A stretch of 64,000 nt of DNA from Chloroflexota bacterium (lineage in GTDB: Bacteria; Chloroflexota; Anaerolineae; Anaerolineales; UBA11579), in NCBI GenBank assembly GCA_013112575.1, contig JABFGG010000009.1, forward strand, positions 94,270 through 158,269, in the 5' to 3' direction. Positions 17,690 through 26,415 of the stretch are shown piece after piece. The position numbers were made by a program, and so were the translations under genes. Under the pieces are notes generated by a model, which had not been told where the DNA came from, ran no database searches, and saw nothing but the letters and a program-made list of their open reading frames with translations. Within the stretch, counting starts at the first letter, position 1. Every line of letters begins with the position of its first letter.

Positions 17690-19141
17690 ATGACAAAGAA
17701 GATCACCATTGAGCCTGTAACCCGCGTTGAAGGTCATGGCAAAGTGACCATACACCTGGATGATCAGAACAACGTCGATTACTCACGGTTGCACATTGTT
17801 GAGTTTCGGGGATTTGAAAGATTTGTCCAGGGCCGTCCCTATTGGGAGGCCCCGGTGTTGGTGCAGCGCCTTTGCGGAATCTGTCCAGTCAGTCACCATT
17901 TGGCCGCGGCCAAAGCCTTGGATGTGATTGTTGGTTCAGGCACCGGTGAGGGCCTGACGCCCACCGGTGAGAAAATGCGTCGCCTGATGCACTACGGGCA
18001 GATTTTCCAATCGCACTCCCTGCACTTCTTCCACCTGGTATCTCCCGACCTCTTGTTTGGTATTGACGCAGACCCGGTCATCCGCAATGTGATTGGTGTT
18101 GCTCTTGAACATAAAGATCTGGCTGTTCAGGGCGTCATGATGCGCAAGTTTGGGCAGGAAATCATTCGAGCCACGGCTGGGAAGAAAATCCACGGCACTG
18201 GTGCTATCCCAGGTGGCATCAACAAACACCTCAGTGCTCAGGATAAAGAAGCCTTCCTCAACGGGCCGGATAACTTCAATATAGATCAAATGATTGCTTG
18301 GTCGCAGGGTGTGCTTGAATTCTTCAAGGATTATTACACCAGACACCAGAGCTTCATTGATAATTTTGCTACCTTTCCCTCCAACCATCTGAGCATTGTC
18401 CGCAAGGATGGCGCTATGGACCTGTATCATGGTGTTTTGCGGGCTGTGGATGATGAAGGCAATAAGATCCTCGATGATGTGGACTACCAGGATTATGATC
18501 AATATATCGAAGAAGAAGTTCGATCCTGGAGTTACATGAAGTTCCCGTATCTTAAGTCTATTGGGAAATCAGATGGCTGGTATCGTGTTGGCCCATTGGC
18601 GCGCCTGAATACCTGCGACTTTATACCAACACCCCTGGCGCAAGCCGAGTTTGAAGAGTACAAAGCTCTTACTCACGGTAAACCTAACCACCACTGTTTA
18701 CACTATCATTATGCCCGGCTGATCGAGACCCTGCACTCGGCCGAGGTGATGCGCGATCTTCTCAACGACCCTGACCTGATGGCCGGTGAACTTGTTACCA
18801 CTGGGACTAAGATCAACAAAGGTGTTGGCGTGATCGAAGCCCCACGCGGTACTTTGTTCCACCATTATGAGATCAACGAAGATGACCAGATCACTCTCGC
18901 AAATCTGATCGTCTCGACCACCAACAACAACGAACCTATGAACCAGTCGGTCAATCAGGTGGCCCATTCCTGGATGGATGGTCAACCTGAAATCACCGAA
19001 CCGATGATGAACGCGGTGGAAGTTGCTATTCGAGCCTATGATCCCTGCCTGAGTTGTGCCACGCATGCGCTGGGCCAAATGCCGCTGGAGATCTCCTTGT
19101 TCGATGCCGAGAACAACCTGCTGGACTCAAAGAGGACATAA
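17690..19141 (+). CDS. hoxH: NiFe hydrogenase large subunit HoxH
   Basis: A 483-residue catalytic subunit. The nickel-iron ligands lie in RLCGICPVSHHLAAAKAL near residue 62 and DPCLSCATHALG near residue 451. About 23 residues follow the last histidine, the C-terminal extension that HoxW cleaves after metal insertion. The N-terminal EPVTRVEGHGK block is typical. With HoxFUY it reversibly oxidises H2 with NAD+ as electron acceptor, in the cytoplasm. Confidence 0.96.
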   Translation: MTKKITIEPVTRVEGHGKVTIHLDDQNNVDYSRLHIVEFRGFERFVQGRPYWEAPVLVQRLCGICPVSHHLAAAKALDVIVGSGTGEGLTPTGEKMRRLMHYGQIFQSHSLHFFHLVSPDLLFGIDADPVIRNVIGVALEHKDLAVQGVMMRKFGQEIIRATAGKKIHGTGAIPGGINKHLSAQDKEAFLNGPDNFNIDQMIAWSQGVLEFFKDYYTRHQSFIDNFATFPSNHLSIVRKDGAMDLYHGVLRAVDDEGNKILDDVDYQDYDQYIEEEVRSWSYMKFPYLKSIGKSDGWYRVGPLARLNTCDFIPTPLAQAEFEEYKALTHGKPNHHCLHYHYARLIETLHSAEVMRDLLNDPDLMAGELVTTGTKINKGVGVIEAPRGTLFHHYEINEDDQITLANLIVSTTNNNEPMNQSVNQVAHSWMDGQPEITEPMMNAVEVAIRAYDPCLSCATHALGQMPLEISLFDAENNLLDSKRT

Positions 19142-19149
19142 TCCGGTCC

Positions 19150-19635
19150 ATGCAGGCTCTGATTTACGGATATGGAAACCCAGGCCGTCAGGACGACGGC
19201 CTGGGAATCGCACTCACCCAAAGGTTAGAAGCATGGGTGTCCGAAAATCAATTGATGGGGGTGGAATTCGACAATAACTACCAACTCAATATTGAAGACG
19301 CGGATGCAATTGCTCAAAAAGACATCGTGATCTTTGCGGATGCGTCGGATGAAGATATTGAAGATTTTTGCTTTAGCCGGGTTGATGCCTCCGCAAAGGT
19401 GTCTTTTACTACTCACGCAGCATCACCGGGTTACATCGTTCAGCTATGCAAAGAACTTTTCCAAAAAGAACCTCTGGCGCTGCTATTGCATATCAAGGGC
19501 TATGAATGGGCATTTCAGGAGGGCCTATCTGAAAGGGCCAGAGAGAACCTGGAAGGTGCCTTAGCTCAAATGAAAACCCTTTTGACAGATCTAGAAAATA
19601 TCACTCGACTCCAGGAAGACCTAAAAAAATGTTAG
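19150..19635 (+). CDS. hoxW: Hydrogenase maturation protease HoxW
   Basis: A 161-residue protein of peptidase family M52. It starts with LIYGYGNPGRQDDGLG, matching the GxGNxxxxDDGxG motif whose Asp binds nickel, and later has the IFADASDED and FTTHAASPGYIV blocks, the latter supplying the histidine. It processes the HoxH C-terminus. The frame is open farther upstream inside hoxH, but ATG 19150 gives the family start. Its stop overlaps the next gene's ATG. Confidence 0.9.
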   Translation: MQALIYGYGNPGRQDDGLGIALTQRLEAWVSENQLMGVEFDNNYQLNIEDADAIAQKDIVIFADASDEDIEDFCFSRVDASAKVSFTTHAASPGYIVQLCKELFQKEPLALLLHIKGYEWAFQEGLSERARENLEGALAQMKTLLTDLENITRLQEDLKKC

Positions 19636-20615
19636 ATATCGATCTTACAACTACATACATGGGGCTTACACTGAAGAATCCTCTTGTTGTAAGCAGTTCA
19701 AGAATTACTGGCAACCTGAAAGGTATTGTGAATTGCGCCAAATCGGGCGCCGGCGCGATCGTATTGAAGTCGCTGTTTGAAGAACAGTTTCTGGCAGATG
19801 AGGGCCGGCTGATGGATCAGGACGAAGCGTACTTCTGGTTCCCAGAAGCCATTGATTTTATCAATACCCACGCTAAAGATCATGGGCTTGCAGAGTACAT
19901 AACCTTGATTCAGCAAGCAAAAGAGCAAACTGAGGTGCCCATCATTGGCAGCATCCATTGCATGTCTCCCAATGAGTGGCCTCGTTTTGCAGCCGAGCTT
20001 GAAGGAGCTGGAATTGATGGCTTGGAACTCAATATTGCCATTATCCCCTTTGACGAGAACGTTGCCAGCCAAGACATTGAAGACACCTATGTCGAGATCG
20101 TCACTGAGGTAAAGAAACATGTTAGCGTACCCCTGGCGGTCAAGATCAGCCCTATGTTCACCAATATCATCAGTATCGTCAAACGATTGGAAGCCGCTGG
20201 TGCAGATGCCGTTGTACTATTCAACCGCTTCTACCGCCCTGACATTGATATTGTGAATGAACGTGTGATCCGTAACCAGGTCTTTAGCGGCCCTGAAGAA
20301 ATGACACAATCTTTACGCTGGATCTCATTATTATCGAACCGTGTGGATTGTGATGTTGTCGCAAATACCGGCATTCACGACACAGAAAGCATTATCAAAC
20401 ATTTGTTGGTTGGCGCTACTGCAACCCAAATATGCTCCATTCTCTACAAAAATGGTGTCAACCATATTGAAAACATGTTGACCGATCTGGAAAGCTGGCT
20501 CAAGAAACGTAACTACGCCACGATCGAGCAGTTTCAGGGGAAGATCACGCGAAATATTGAAAATATTGCCGCTTTTGAGCGTGTACAATATATGCAGAAG
20601 ACCCTGACAGAATGA
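19629..20615 (+). CDS. Dihydroorotate dehydrogenase-like flavoprotein in hox operon
   Basis: A 328-residue TIM-barrel protein of the DHODH family (DLTTTYMGLTLKNPLVVSSS at the start, LAVKISP and VVANTGIHDTESIIKHLLVGAT for FMN phosphate binding). It belongs to the set usually named dihydroorotate dehydrogenase-like and found next to anaerobic redox genes; true PyrD activity is doubtful. Its ATG lies within the hoxW stop region (7-bp overlap), so it is translated with the hydrogenase operon. I infer a redox role linked to NAD(P)H or ferredoxin pools; the substrate is unknown. Confidence 0.82.
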   Translation: MLDIDLTTTYMGLTLKNPLVVSSSRITGNLKGIVNCAKSGAGAIVLKSLFEEQFLADEGRLMDQDEAYFWFPEAIDFINTHAKDHGLAEYITLIQQAKEQTEVPIIGSIHCMSPNEWPRFAAELEGAGIDGLELNIAIIPFDENVASQDIEDTYVEIVTEVKKHVSVPLAVKISPMFTNIISIVKRLEAAGADAVVLFNRFYRPDIDIVNERVIRNQVFSGPEEMTQSLRWISLLSNRVDCDVVANTGIHDTESIIKHLLVGATATQICSILYKNGVNHIENMLTDLESWLKKRNYATIEQFQGKITRNIENIAAFERVQYMQKTLTE

Positions 20616-20704
20616 CCCCACGAATGAAATTGGGCAGTCTCGAACAAGGTTGAAGCGACTGCACGAGATTTTCGCCTAAAACATCAGGCAACAAAGAATA
20701 CGTT

Positions 20705-20739
20705 ATCAAATTCCCTTTAGGTCCTAAAGGGAATTTGAT
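20705..20739. terminator. Long perfect hairpin downstream of hox operon
   Basis: Two exact 16-bp arms (20705-20720 and 20724-20739) surround a 3-nt GTC loop. There is no U-run directly after the stem; a T6 tract follows 12 nt later (20752-20757). It may be an intrinsic terminator of unusual form, an RNA end-protection structure, or a protein-binding palindrome. The rest of 20616-20880 shows nothing else recognisable. Confidence 0.5.
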
Positions 20740-20880
20740 TCACGCACCCAGTTTTTTGTCAAATGGTTTGGCGTAAAAGGATACCTGCACCAACAGCGTA
20801 GGTGTGAACTGTGAGTCAAATATGTCGGTATCAGATGTCGACGTAGAAGAACTTGCAGACTGGTCTATAGCAAATTTTGT

Positions 20881-21360
20881 CTACGACCGACTCTCCAACG
20901 GCTCACTAGAAACAGGAAGATACGCCCCGGTGATATAGTTTTCGAGTTGTTCAATGACAAGCTCTTGGTCTGAAATGATCGCTTTGACGACATCTCCAAT
21001 AGAGATGATACCTATGAGTTCTTTGCCTTCAACAACCGGTAAGTGGCGTATGTGTTTCCGGGTCATCAACCCCATACAATCCTCGGTGGTATTTTCTGGA
21101 TTGACGAAAATCACCCTGCGTGTCATGATTTCACTTAGTGGGAGATCTTTTGAAGACTTACCTTCCAGGATTACTTTGCGGGCATAGTCTCGTTCGGAGA
21201 AAACTCCTACCACCTCCAGATCGTCCAGGACAACCAGAGCTCCGACGGTTTTCTCTGACATCGTCCTGAGGGCATCAAAGACGGTTGTGTTGGGTGATGT
21301 CGACCAGACATCTCGCCCTTTTTCTGACAGAATATCTTTTACGGTTGTTGTTTTTAACAT
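20881..21360 (-). CDS. Tandem CBS-domain protein
   Basis: A 159-residue protein made almost entirely of a CBS pair (domain 1 about residues 8-66, VFDALRTMSEKTVGALVVLDD and GVFSERDYARKVI; domain 2 about 75-130, TTEDCMGLMTRKHIRHLPVVEG and GIISIGDVVKAII). Such stand-alone CBS pairs bind adenine nucleotides or NAD(H) and act as energy sensors. It faces the hox operon across a hairpin. The target is unknown. Confidence 0.92.
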   Translation of the reverse strand: MLKTTTVKDILSEKGRDVWSTSPNTTVFDALRTMSEKTVGALVVLDDLEVVGVFSERDYARKVILEGKSSKDLPLSEIMTRRVIFVNPENTTEDCMGLMTRKHIRHLPVVEGKELIGIISIGDVVKAIISDQELVIEQLENYITGAYLPVSSEPLESRS

Positions 21361-21580
21361 CGTTTCCTCCTTTATAGACTTTAGTTGTAGGGTGCTTGAT
21401 TAGCTTATTTCAGTATACACTATGAGGAATCATTTCTTAATATTTCTACGATATTTTTGCAACAAATTTCAGTTCAATGGGATCGAATTAATTTGTCCTG
21501 GTGTAGAATCTTTCTTAGGTCAGCGCGAAATTGAAACCGCTGACAAAAACTAATAAGTATTTTATAAGGAATTGATTCAA

Positions 21581-22027
21581 ATGGCTAAGAAACGTAAACG
21601 CCAGTCGCGTAACTCTTCGCGCAGCATTGTTTGGGTGGCCGCCATCGCAATTGTCCTCGTACTGCTCATCGTGTTCGGGGGTAATCTCTTTGGCTCGAAT
21701 ACTGGTAGTACAGTTGCCGCTTCCCAACTGATCGACCCCCAACAGTACCAGGAGCAATTTGGGTCCGGTACAGACCACTTGCTGCTTGACGTGCGCACCC
21801 CGGAAGAATTCGCCTCCGGTCATATTGAGGGTGCTGTGAATATCAATGTTGAGACCCTGGCCTCGCGTCTGGATGAAGTCCCAACAGACGTCCCTGTGGT
21901 TATATATTGCCGCAGTGGTAACCGCAGCGCCACCGCCTCACAGATTTTGGTGGGTGCGGGTTATGAAGGCGTATATGATCTGGGAGGCATCCAGACCTGG
22001 GTCGCCCAGGGCCTGCCTGTAAAGTAA
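21581..22027 (+). CDS. Membrane-anchored rhodanese-domain protein
   Basis: A 148-residue protein: basic N-terminus, one membrane segment at about residues 16-36, then a single rhodanese domain. The active loop is YCRSGNRSA, with the catalytic cysteine and the arginine of CxxxxR present, so sulfur transfer is plausible on the outer side of the membrane. The ATG at 21581 follows AAGGA by 10 nt; a TTG three codons earlier is too close to the ribosome binding site. Confidence 0.88.
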   Translation: MAKKRKRQSRNSSRSIVWVAAIAIVLVLLIVFGGNLFGSNTGSTVAASQLIDPQQYQEQFGSGTDHLLLDVRTPEEFASGHIEGAVNINVETLASRLDEVPTDVPVVIYCRSGNRSATASQILVGAGYEGVYDLGGIQTWVAQGLPVK

Positions 22028-22059
22028 TCCAGACCCTCTAATTCATCGAATAATGAAAT

Positions 22060-22085
22060 GGCCTTCTAAGCAGAAGGCCGTTTTT
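22060..22085 (+). terminator. Intrinsic terminator after rhodanese gene
   Basis: GGCCTTCT (22060-22067) pairs with AGAAGGCC (22072-22079), loop AAGC, followed by G and T5. Confidence 0.88.
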
Positions 22086-22143
22086 CTTTGTGGTTTTTGG
22101 AACAAAAGAGAGTACTCAGAAAAGGTATAATCCGGCCTTAGCG

Positions 22144-22614
22144 ATGGCCGAAACGACAATGGGCGCTTTACCCAAAACTATTCAAATAGAAGAAGCCAAT
22201 TGGCGCGACTTTAATGCTGTGCGTCAATTGGAGCAACGCTGTTTTGATAAGGACGCCTGGCCCTGGTGGGATATGCTTTCCGTGCTCACTCTACCCAACA
22301 TCGTACGCCTCAAAGCTACTCTGGGTACAGAGATCGTCGGTTTTGTGATGGGGGACGTGCGCCCCGAACAGCGCCGCGCTTGGGTTTCCACGATATGTGT
22401 TGATCCCGATTTCCGCCGGCAGGGCATCGGTGACCGTTTGCTTGACGAAGTTGAAGGGCGGGTGAATGTGCCACGCATGCGTCTGAGTGTGCGCAAGTCC
22501 AATGAAAACGCCATCGCGCTCTACGAGCGCAGAGGATACCAGCCGGTAGGGCAGTGGCCGCGCTACTACCGTGGCGGCGAAGATGCGCTTATCATGGAAA
22601 AAGCACTGACTTAA
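22144..22614 (+). CDS. rimI: GNAT family N-acetyltransferase, RimI-like
   Basis: A 156-residue acetyltransferase. The acetyl-CoA loop is VDPDFRRQGIGDRLL (R/QxxGxG/A), and the C-terminal block NENAIALYERRGYQPVGQWPRYY is typical of RimI-type enzymes that acetylate ribosomal protein S18 or other N-termini. A TATAAT box at 22125 lies 13 nt before ATG 22144; the reading frame is open upstream but that part has no family match. The protein substrate is not certain, so the symbol is tentative. Confidence 0.8.
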   Translation: MAETTMGALPKTIQIEEANWRDFNAVRQLEQRCFDKDAWPWWDMLSVLTLPNIVRLKATLGTEIVGFVMGDVRPEQRRAWVSTICVDPDFRRQGIGDRLLDEVEGRVNVPRMRLSVRKSNENAIALYERRGYQPVGQWPRYYRGGEDALIMEKALT

Positions 22615-22628
22615 AAAAGAGGGTAGCT

Positions 22629-23627
22629 ATGAAAAATAAATACTTCATATTTACTGCAATGGGAGTTGCTTTATTTGCCTGTGCCACGGTGAATAATCTA
22701 TTTGCTACTGAAACCCCTGTGCCAACGAATACGCCACTTCCGACGAATACTCCTATGCCCACGGCTACGCTTACGCCAGAGCCGAGTGCAACTCCTGAAC
22801 CTGAGACCGTAACTCTTGGAGAGCGTCAAAGTGTTCCTGGTGATTATTTTTCCTTCCAGCTTCCGGTTGGTTTTGATGCTCAGTTAGATGGCGCCAAGAT
22901 GCTTGGCAGAGATTCCGGCTCTACCTTCTTCCTCTCGATCTTTTTGGATGAGACGGATAATGATAAAACGAGTGAAACGATACTTTTGGAATTCCTGGCT
23001 GGTTTTGAAGAAAATCAAACTATGCAAGATCTTGAACTTGGCCCCTCTTTTGAGACCAGCCTGGACGGATTAGAGGCTACTGGGGTTGATCTCCAGGGAA
23101 CTTTTTCAGATGAACCGATGCAAGGCCAGGCCGTTGCTGGTTGGGTAAATGATGAACTCTTTCTTTTGGCTTTTGCCATCGCTTTTGATGATCAGGAACC
23201 CGGTGATCGCTGGCAAGAGACGGGCAAATCAATTTTCACCTCAATCCTGGACTCAATTGACATCAATATTGACGCAATCAATTCAGTCTCAGGGGAAACA
23301 AGCGGAGTGGGTGATGGATGTGCTATCTCAGTTGATGACAGTTATGGATACACGGAAGAAAATCCTATCCGCGTTGGCGGTGACGCCTTCGACGGCCCGC
23401 CTCGTGCGCGCGCCTTTTTCGATAACTTATTAGGGCCAAACGGTGAATCGGTGAGTTACGAACGCTCCGGTTCATTTGGCTTCGGGGATACTATTCTCGA
23501 TGGCTATGTAGTCACTATCGCGGGTGGGCAAACGGTAACCCTCTATGTGGATCAGTACACATATACTGATCCTGAAGCTCCGGTAGGATTTACCTGTATT
23601 GCTGCTTTTCCTTTTACTGCCCCATAG
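22629..23627 (+). CDS. Predicted lipoprotein of unknown function
   Basis: A 332-residue exported protein. The signal peptide carries a lipobox (LFAC, cysteine at about residue 18), followed by a 40-residue Thr/Pro/Asn-rich repeat linker (PTNTPLPTNTPMPTATLTP), a layout common in surface lipoproteins of Chloroflexota. I recognise no enzymatic motif in the acidic remainder. It has a start at 22629 with GAGGGTAG upstream and lies 14 nt after the RimI-like gene, so the two may be co-transcribed. Confidence 0.75.
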   Translation: MKNKYFIFTAMGVALFACATVNNLFATETPVPTNTPLPTNTPMPTATLTPEPSATPEPETVTLGERQSVPGDYFSFQLPVGFDAQLDGAKMLGRDSGSTFFLSIFLDETDNDKTSETILLEFLAGFEENQTMQDLELGPSFETSLDGLEATGVDLQGTFSDEPMQGQAVAGWVNDELFLLAFAIAFDDQEPGDRWQETGKSIFTSILDSIDINIDAINSVSGETSGVGDGCAISVDDSYGYTEENPIRVGGDAFDGPPRARAFFDNLLGPNGESVSYERSGSFGFGDTILDGYVVTIAGGQTVTLYVDQYTYTDPEAPVGFTCIAAFPFTAP

Positions 23628-23637
23628 GGCAGTGTAG

Positions 23638-24510
23638 TTACCGTACAATTGCATCTGTCATCTTCGCCACCCGTGTGATCATTTCCACGTCGTGCACGCG
23701 CACAATGTCTGCCCCACGCATGATGCCTACAGCGACACTGGCCGCTGTGCCCTCGGCGCGTTGGTCAGGTGGCAGGTCCAAGGTGTAGCCGATAAAGGAC
23801 TTGCGTGAGGGGCCCAACAACACAGGATAACCCAGTGTTTTTATTTCATCCGTGCAGTTGAGCAGTTCCAGGTTTTGCTCGATAGTTTTGCCAAAACCAA
23901 TGCCAGGGTCCAGGATGATGTGCTGGTTAGGGACACCAGCGGCATGTGCCAGTTCTACACTTTCCAGTAACTCTCGCTTGACATCTTCCAATAGATTTTC
24001 ATATTCCACCCCCACGTAGTGCCCGCCCAGATGCTCCTGCACTTCGGCATTGGCCGGTTTGCTGCGGTTGTGCATCAGGATTGCAGGGACATTGTGCTTT
24101 GCGACCACGCTTGCCAAATCAGGATCAGCGCGCAAGCCCCATACATCGTTAACCACATGCGCCCCAACTTGCAGTGCAGCTTCAGCTACCTGAGCCTTGT
24201 AGGTATCGATGGAGATCACTGTGTCAACCTCAGTGGCCAGGGCTTCAACCACCGGAACCACGCGTTGCATTTCATCTTCAAGATTCACTGGTTCCGAACC
24301 CGGGCGTGTGCTTTCCCCGCCGACATCCAGAAAATCAGCCCCTGCTTCTACAAAATGGCGCGCCTGGCTAATAGCATTAGCAACAACATCTTCCCCGCTG
24401 TATAGCCCGTCCCCGGAAAAACTGTCGGGTGTCAGATTGAGGATGCCCATGATGTATGTGCGCGTTCCCCAATGAAATTCGTGTCCTTTGATGTTTAGCG
24501 ATGATGTCAT
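23638..24510 (-). CDS. folP: Dihydropteroate synthase
   Basis: A 290-residue TIM-barrel enzyme that condenses p-aminobenzoate with hydroxymethyl-dihydropterin pyrophosphate in folate synthesis. The family blocks are MGILNLTPDSFSGDG, GGESTRPGSE, SIDTYKAQV, ILMHNRS, LDPGIGFGKT, GPSRKSFIG and RVHDV. It is downstream of a membrane acyltransferase-like gene and of folK on the same strand. Confidence 0.96.
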   Translation of the reverse strand: MTSSLNIKGHEFHWGTRTYIMGILNLTPDSFSGDGLYSGEDVVANAISQARHFVEAGADFLDVGGESTRPGSEPVNLEDEMQRVVPVVEALATEVDTVISIDTYKAQVAEAALQVGAHVVNDVWGLRADPDLASVVAKHNVPAILMHNRSKPANAEVQEHLGGHYVGVEYENLLEDVKRELLESVELAHAAGVPNQHIILDPGIGFGKTIEQNLELLNCTDEIKTLGYPVLLGPSRKSFIGYTLDLPPDQRAEGTAASVAVGIMRGADIVRVHDVEMITRVAKMTDAIVR

Positions 24511-24565
24511 TTTGGATCAGTCCTGTAATCAGATTTACAGTATTTTATTCCAGATTTTCGTGTCA

Positions 24566-24631
24566 CTACAGAGCCACAAAGTCACAGAGAAAAACCTTTG
24601 CGTCCTTAGCGATCTTTGCGTGAGGAATATC
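24566..24631. repeat. Intergenic CACAAAG-type repeat, copy 1
   Basis: The folP/acyltransferase gap (24511-24650) holds a stretch rich in GCCACAAAGTCACAGAG followed by an imperfect inverse (TTTGCGTCCTTAGCGATCTT). A related sequence recurs at 26308-26359. This looks like a dispersed non-coding repeat. Confidence 0.4.
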
Positions 24632-24650
24632 AATCTTTGGCTGGAGAAAA

Positions 24651-25787
24651 TTACAAGAAACGCAAAACCAAATTCCCCGCCTTGCTCCGCCTGGCGCGCC
24701 CATACAGCCAGCTAAGCGGCAGCAGGAAAAGCAAACCCAGCAACCAATAGGGATACATCTCAGGCAGGCTTGTGCCCCCGGGCCCGATCCACAGCCCGAT
24801 ACCTGCATAGAGGAACAGGTGGGCGATGTAAAAGAAAAGCGGTACGCGCCCAAAAACCATCAGGGGAGACAGCCACTTCTGTCGGGCTTCGTATAGCCGA
24901 TAGAATGCATATAAGATTATCAGGTTGATGCCCATCGTCAGCAGGGAAAAAGTCAGGCTGGGTGGATACTTGACCACATTAAGTAAATCGGCCCAACCAT
25001 TGCCTGGTGCAGCTTGCAAGTTGCCAAAGCCACCCGCCAGTCGCAGGACCATAAACAGCGCTAGAAAGATAATTCCCAGTCGCAGGCCAAGACGATATGC
25101 CCGTTTTGCATCATCTCGCAGCCAGTAGGCGAACAACATACCGAAAGCCAGCAACTTCATCCATGGCAAGATAGGATAGTAAACTAGGATGTCTCCGCTA
25201 AATCCGGGGATTAGTAGTAGTCTTGCAATTTGCGGGAAGGCTTCTCTGACCATTGCCGGTTCAGGGATTAGCAATTCTAGACCGATAGCTAATATCAACG
25301 TGATTTCCAAAAGGCGACGGGGTTTGAGATGTAGCAGCAAGATACCCAAAATCATGGCTCCCCCCAAGGCATACAGCACGCCGTAATACGTGAAATTGGG
25401 GCCGCTTGGTTGGCCGGGTGGGTAGGCAGGTGCATTAGAGAGGCTCAAGGCCCAGGCGCGGTTTTCCAGCAAGAATTGCAGTGCGATCAGAATAGAGCCG
25501 CGTAGTAAGAAGTGCCCGGCAATACGCCATGCGCTCCAGCCTTTTTCTCGCCGTGAGAGCGTGAACAAGAGCATGCCTGCCCCCATCAGGAAGAAAAAGC
25601 CCGGCGCAGCGACATGTGTCGCGAAGCGCGTCAAAAAGCCCAAATTGGATGTGTAAGTTGGGAAAGGCCCACCCCAAAACTCCCCGGATGAATGCTGGTG
25701 GGCGATGAACAGATTGGCATGGTCCAATGCCATGGCAACGATGATGAAGCCGCGTAAAGCGTCAAGTGGTTGGAGGCGGTTAGTCAT
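24651..25787 (-). CDS. Polytopic membrane protein, heparan-alpha-glucosaminide acetyltransferase-like (DUF1624)
   Basis: A 378-residue protein with about ten hydrophobic segments. It begins with RLQPLDALRGFIIVAMALDHANLFIAHQ, the LDxLRGxxxxxMxxDH motif of DUF1624 / YeiB-type acyltransferases, where the Asp-His pair is thought to act in acyl transfer across the membrane. It overlaps the 3' end of folK by 8 bp and precedes folP, so it sits within a folate gene pair although no folate role is evident. The substrate is unknown. Confidence 0.8.
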   Translation of the reverse strand: MTNRLQPLDALRGFIIVAMALDHANLFIAHQHSSGEFWGGPFPTYTSNLGFLTRFATHVAAPGFFFLMGAGMLLFTLSRREKGWSAWRIAGHFLLRGSILIALQFLLENRAWALSLSNAPAYPPGQPSGPNFTYYGVLYALGGAMILGILLLHLKPRRLLEITLILAIGLELLIPEPAMVREAFPQIARLLLIPGFSGDILVYYPILPWMKLLAFGMLFAYWLRDDAKRAYRLGLRLGIIFLALFMVLRLAGGFGNLQAAPGNGWADLLNVVKYPPSLTFSLLTMGINLIILYAFYRLYEARQKWLSPLMVFGRVPLFFYIAHLFLYAGIGLWIGPGGTSLPEMYPYWLLGLLFLLPLSWLYGRARRSKAGNLVLRFL

Positions 25788-26271
25788 TCAGGTTCAGATC
25801 AAATTTATTAATCTCTGTAACATCAAGTTGCTGGAGTAGATCGGCGACAGAATGGTTCCAAATTGGATGCACCAACTCCGTGTCAATATCCGCCAAGGGC
25901 ACCAACACAAACGCGCGTTCGTGCAAGCGCGGATGGGGGATCACTAATCCATCGCTTTCCAGGATCAGGTCGTCGTAAAAAAGGATATCAAGGTCGATCT
26001 CACGTGGACCATTCCGGAAGGTTTTGGTGCGGCCAACATTGTCCTCAATACGCTTAAGATGTTCCAGCAGTTCATCCGGCTCCAAATCAGTTTCCCCTTG
26101 CACAACCATATTCAGGAAATCATCTTGCTCTTCAAACCCCCAGGGCTCTGTTTCGTAGATGGAAGATTCAGTGGTGACTTTTACTTCGGGTGCTAATTGA
26201 GCAATCGCATCCCTCAGGTTCTGTAACCTGTCACCCACGTTGCTGCCAAGTGCAACATAAACAGTATGCAT
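25780..26271 (-). CDS. folK: 6-hydroxymethyl-7,8-dihydropterin pyrophosphokinase
   Basis: A 163-residue enzyme that activates hydroxymethyl-dihydropterin for FolP. Motifs are ALGSNVGDRLQNL, YETEPWGFEEQDDFLN, the FolK signature RNGPREIDLDILFYDD, and PHPRLHERAFVLVPLADI. The ATG at 26271 (MHTVYVALGSN) fits the family; the frame extends upstream without similarity. It overlaps the next gene by 8 bp. Confidence 0.96.
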   Translation of the reverse strand: MHTVYVALGSNVGDRLQNLRDAIAQLAPEVKVTTESSIYETEPWGFEEQDDFLNMVVQGETDLEPDELLEHLKRIEDNVGRTKTFRNGPREIDLDILFYDDLILESDGLVIPHPRLHERAFVLVPLADIDTELVHPIWNHSVADLLQQLDVTEINKFDLNLND

Positions 26272-26307
26272 AAATGAGTTCCTCAGTGTCTCAATGGTAT
26301 TATCATT

Positions 26308-26359
26308 TAACCACAAAGACACAAAGCAATCTGTGTTCATCAACATTCATCTGTGGTTA
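26308..26359. repeat. Small element with 8-bp terminal inverted repeats, CACAAAG type, copy 2
   Basis: TAACCACA (26308-26315) and TGTGGTTA (26352-26359) bound a 52-bp segment that includes CCACAAAGACACAAAG, related to the copy at 24566. It lies between divergent folK and the GH1 gene. It is possibly a miniature dispersed repeat. Confidence 0.45.
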
Positions 26360-26403
26360 CCCTCCTCAAGTCAACCACGTTTACAAAAGCTACTAGCCCA
26401 CGA

Positions 26404-26409
26404 TACAAT
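26404..26409 (+). promoter_or_regulatory. -10 box (TACAAT) of GH1 gene, leaderless type
   Basis: TACAAT ends 6 nt before the ATG at 26416, with no ribosome binding site between, predicting a transcript that begins at the start codon. Confidence 0.45.
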
Positions 26410-26415
26410 CCCTTC

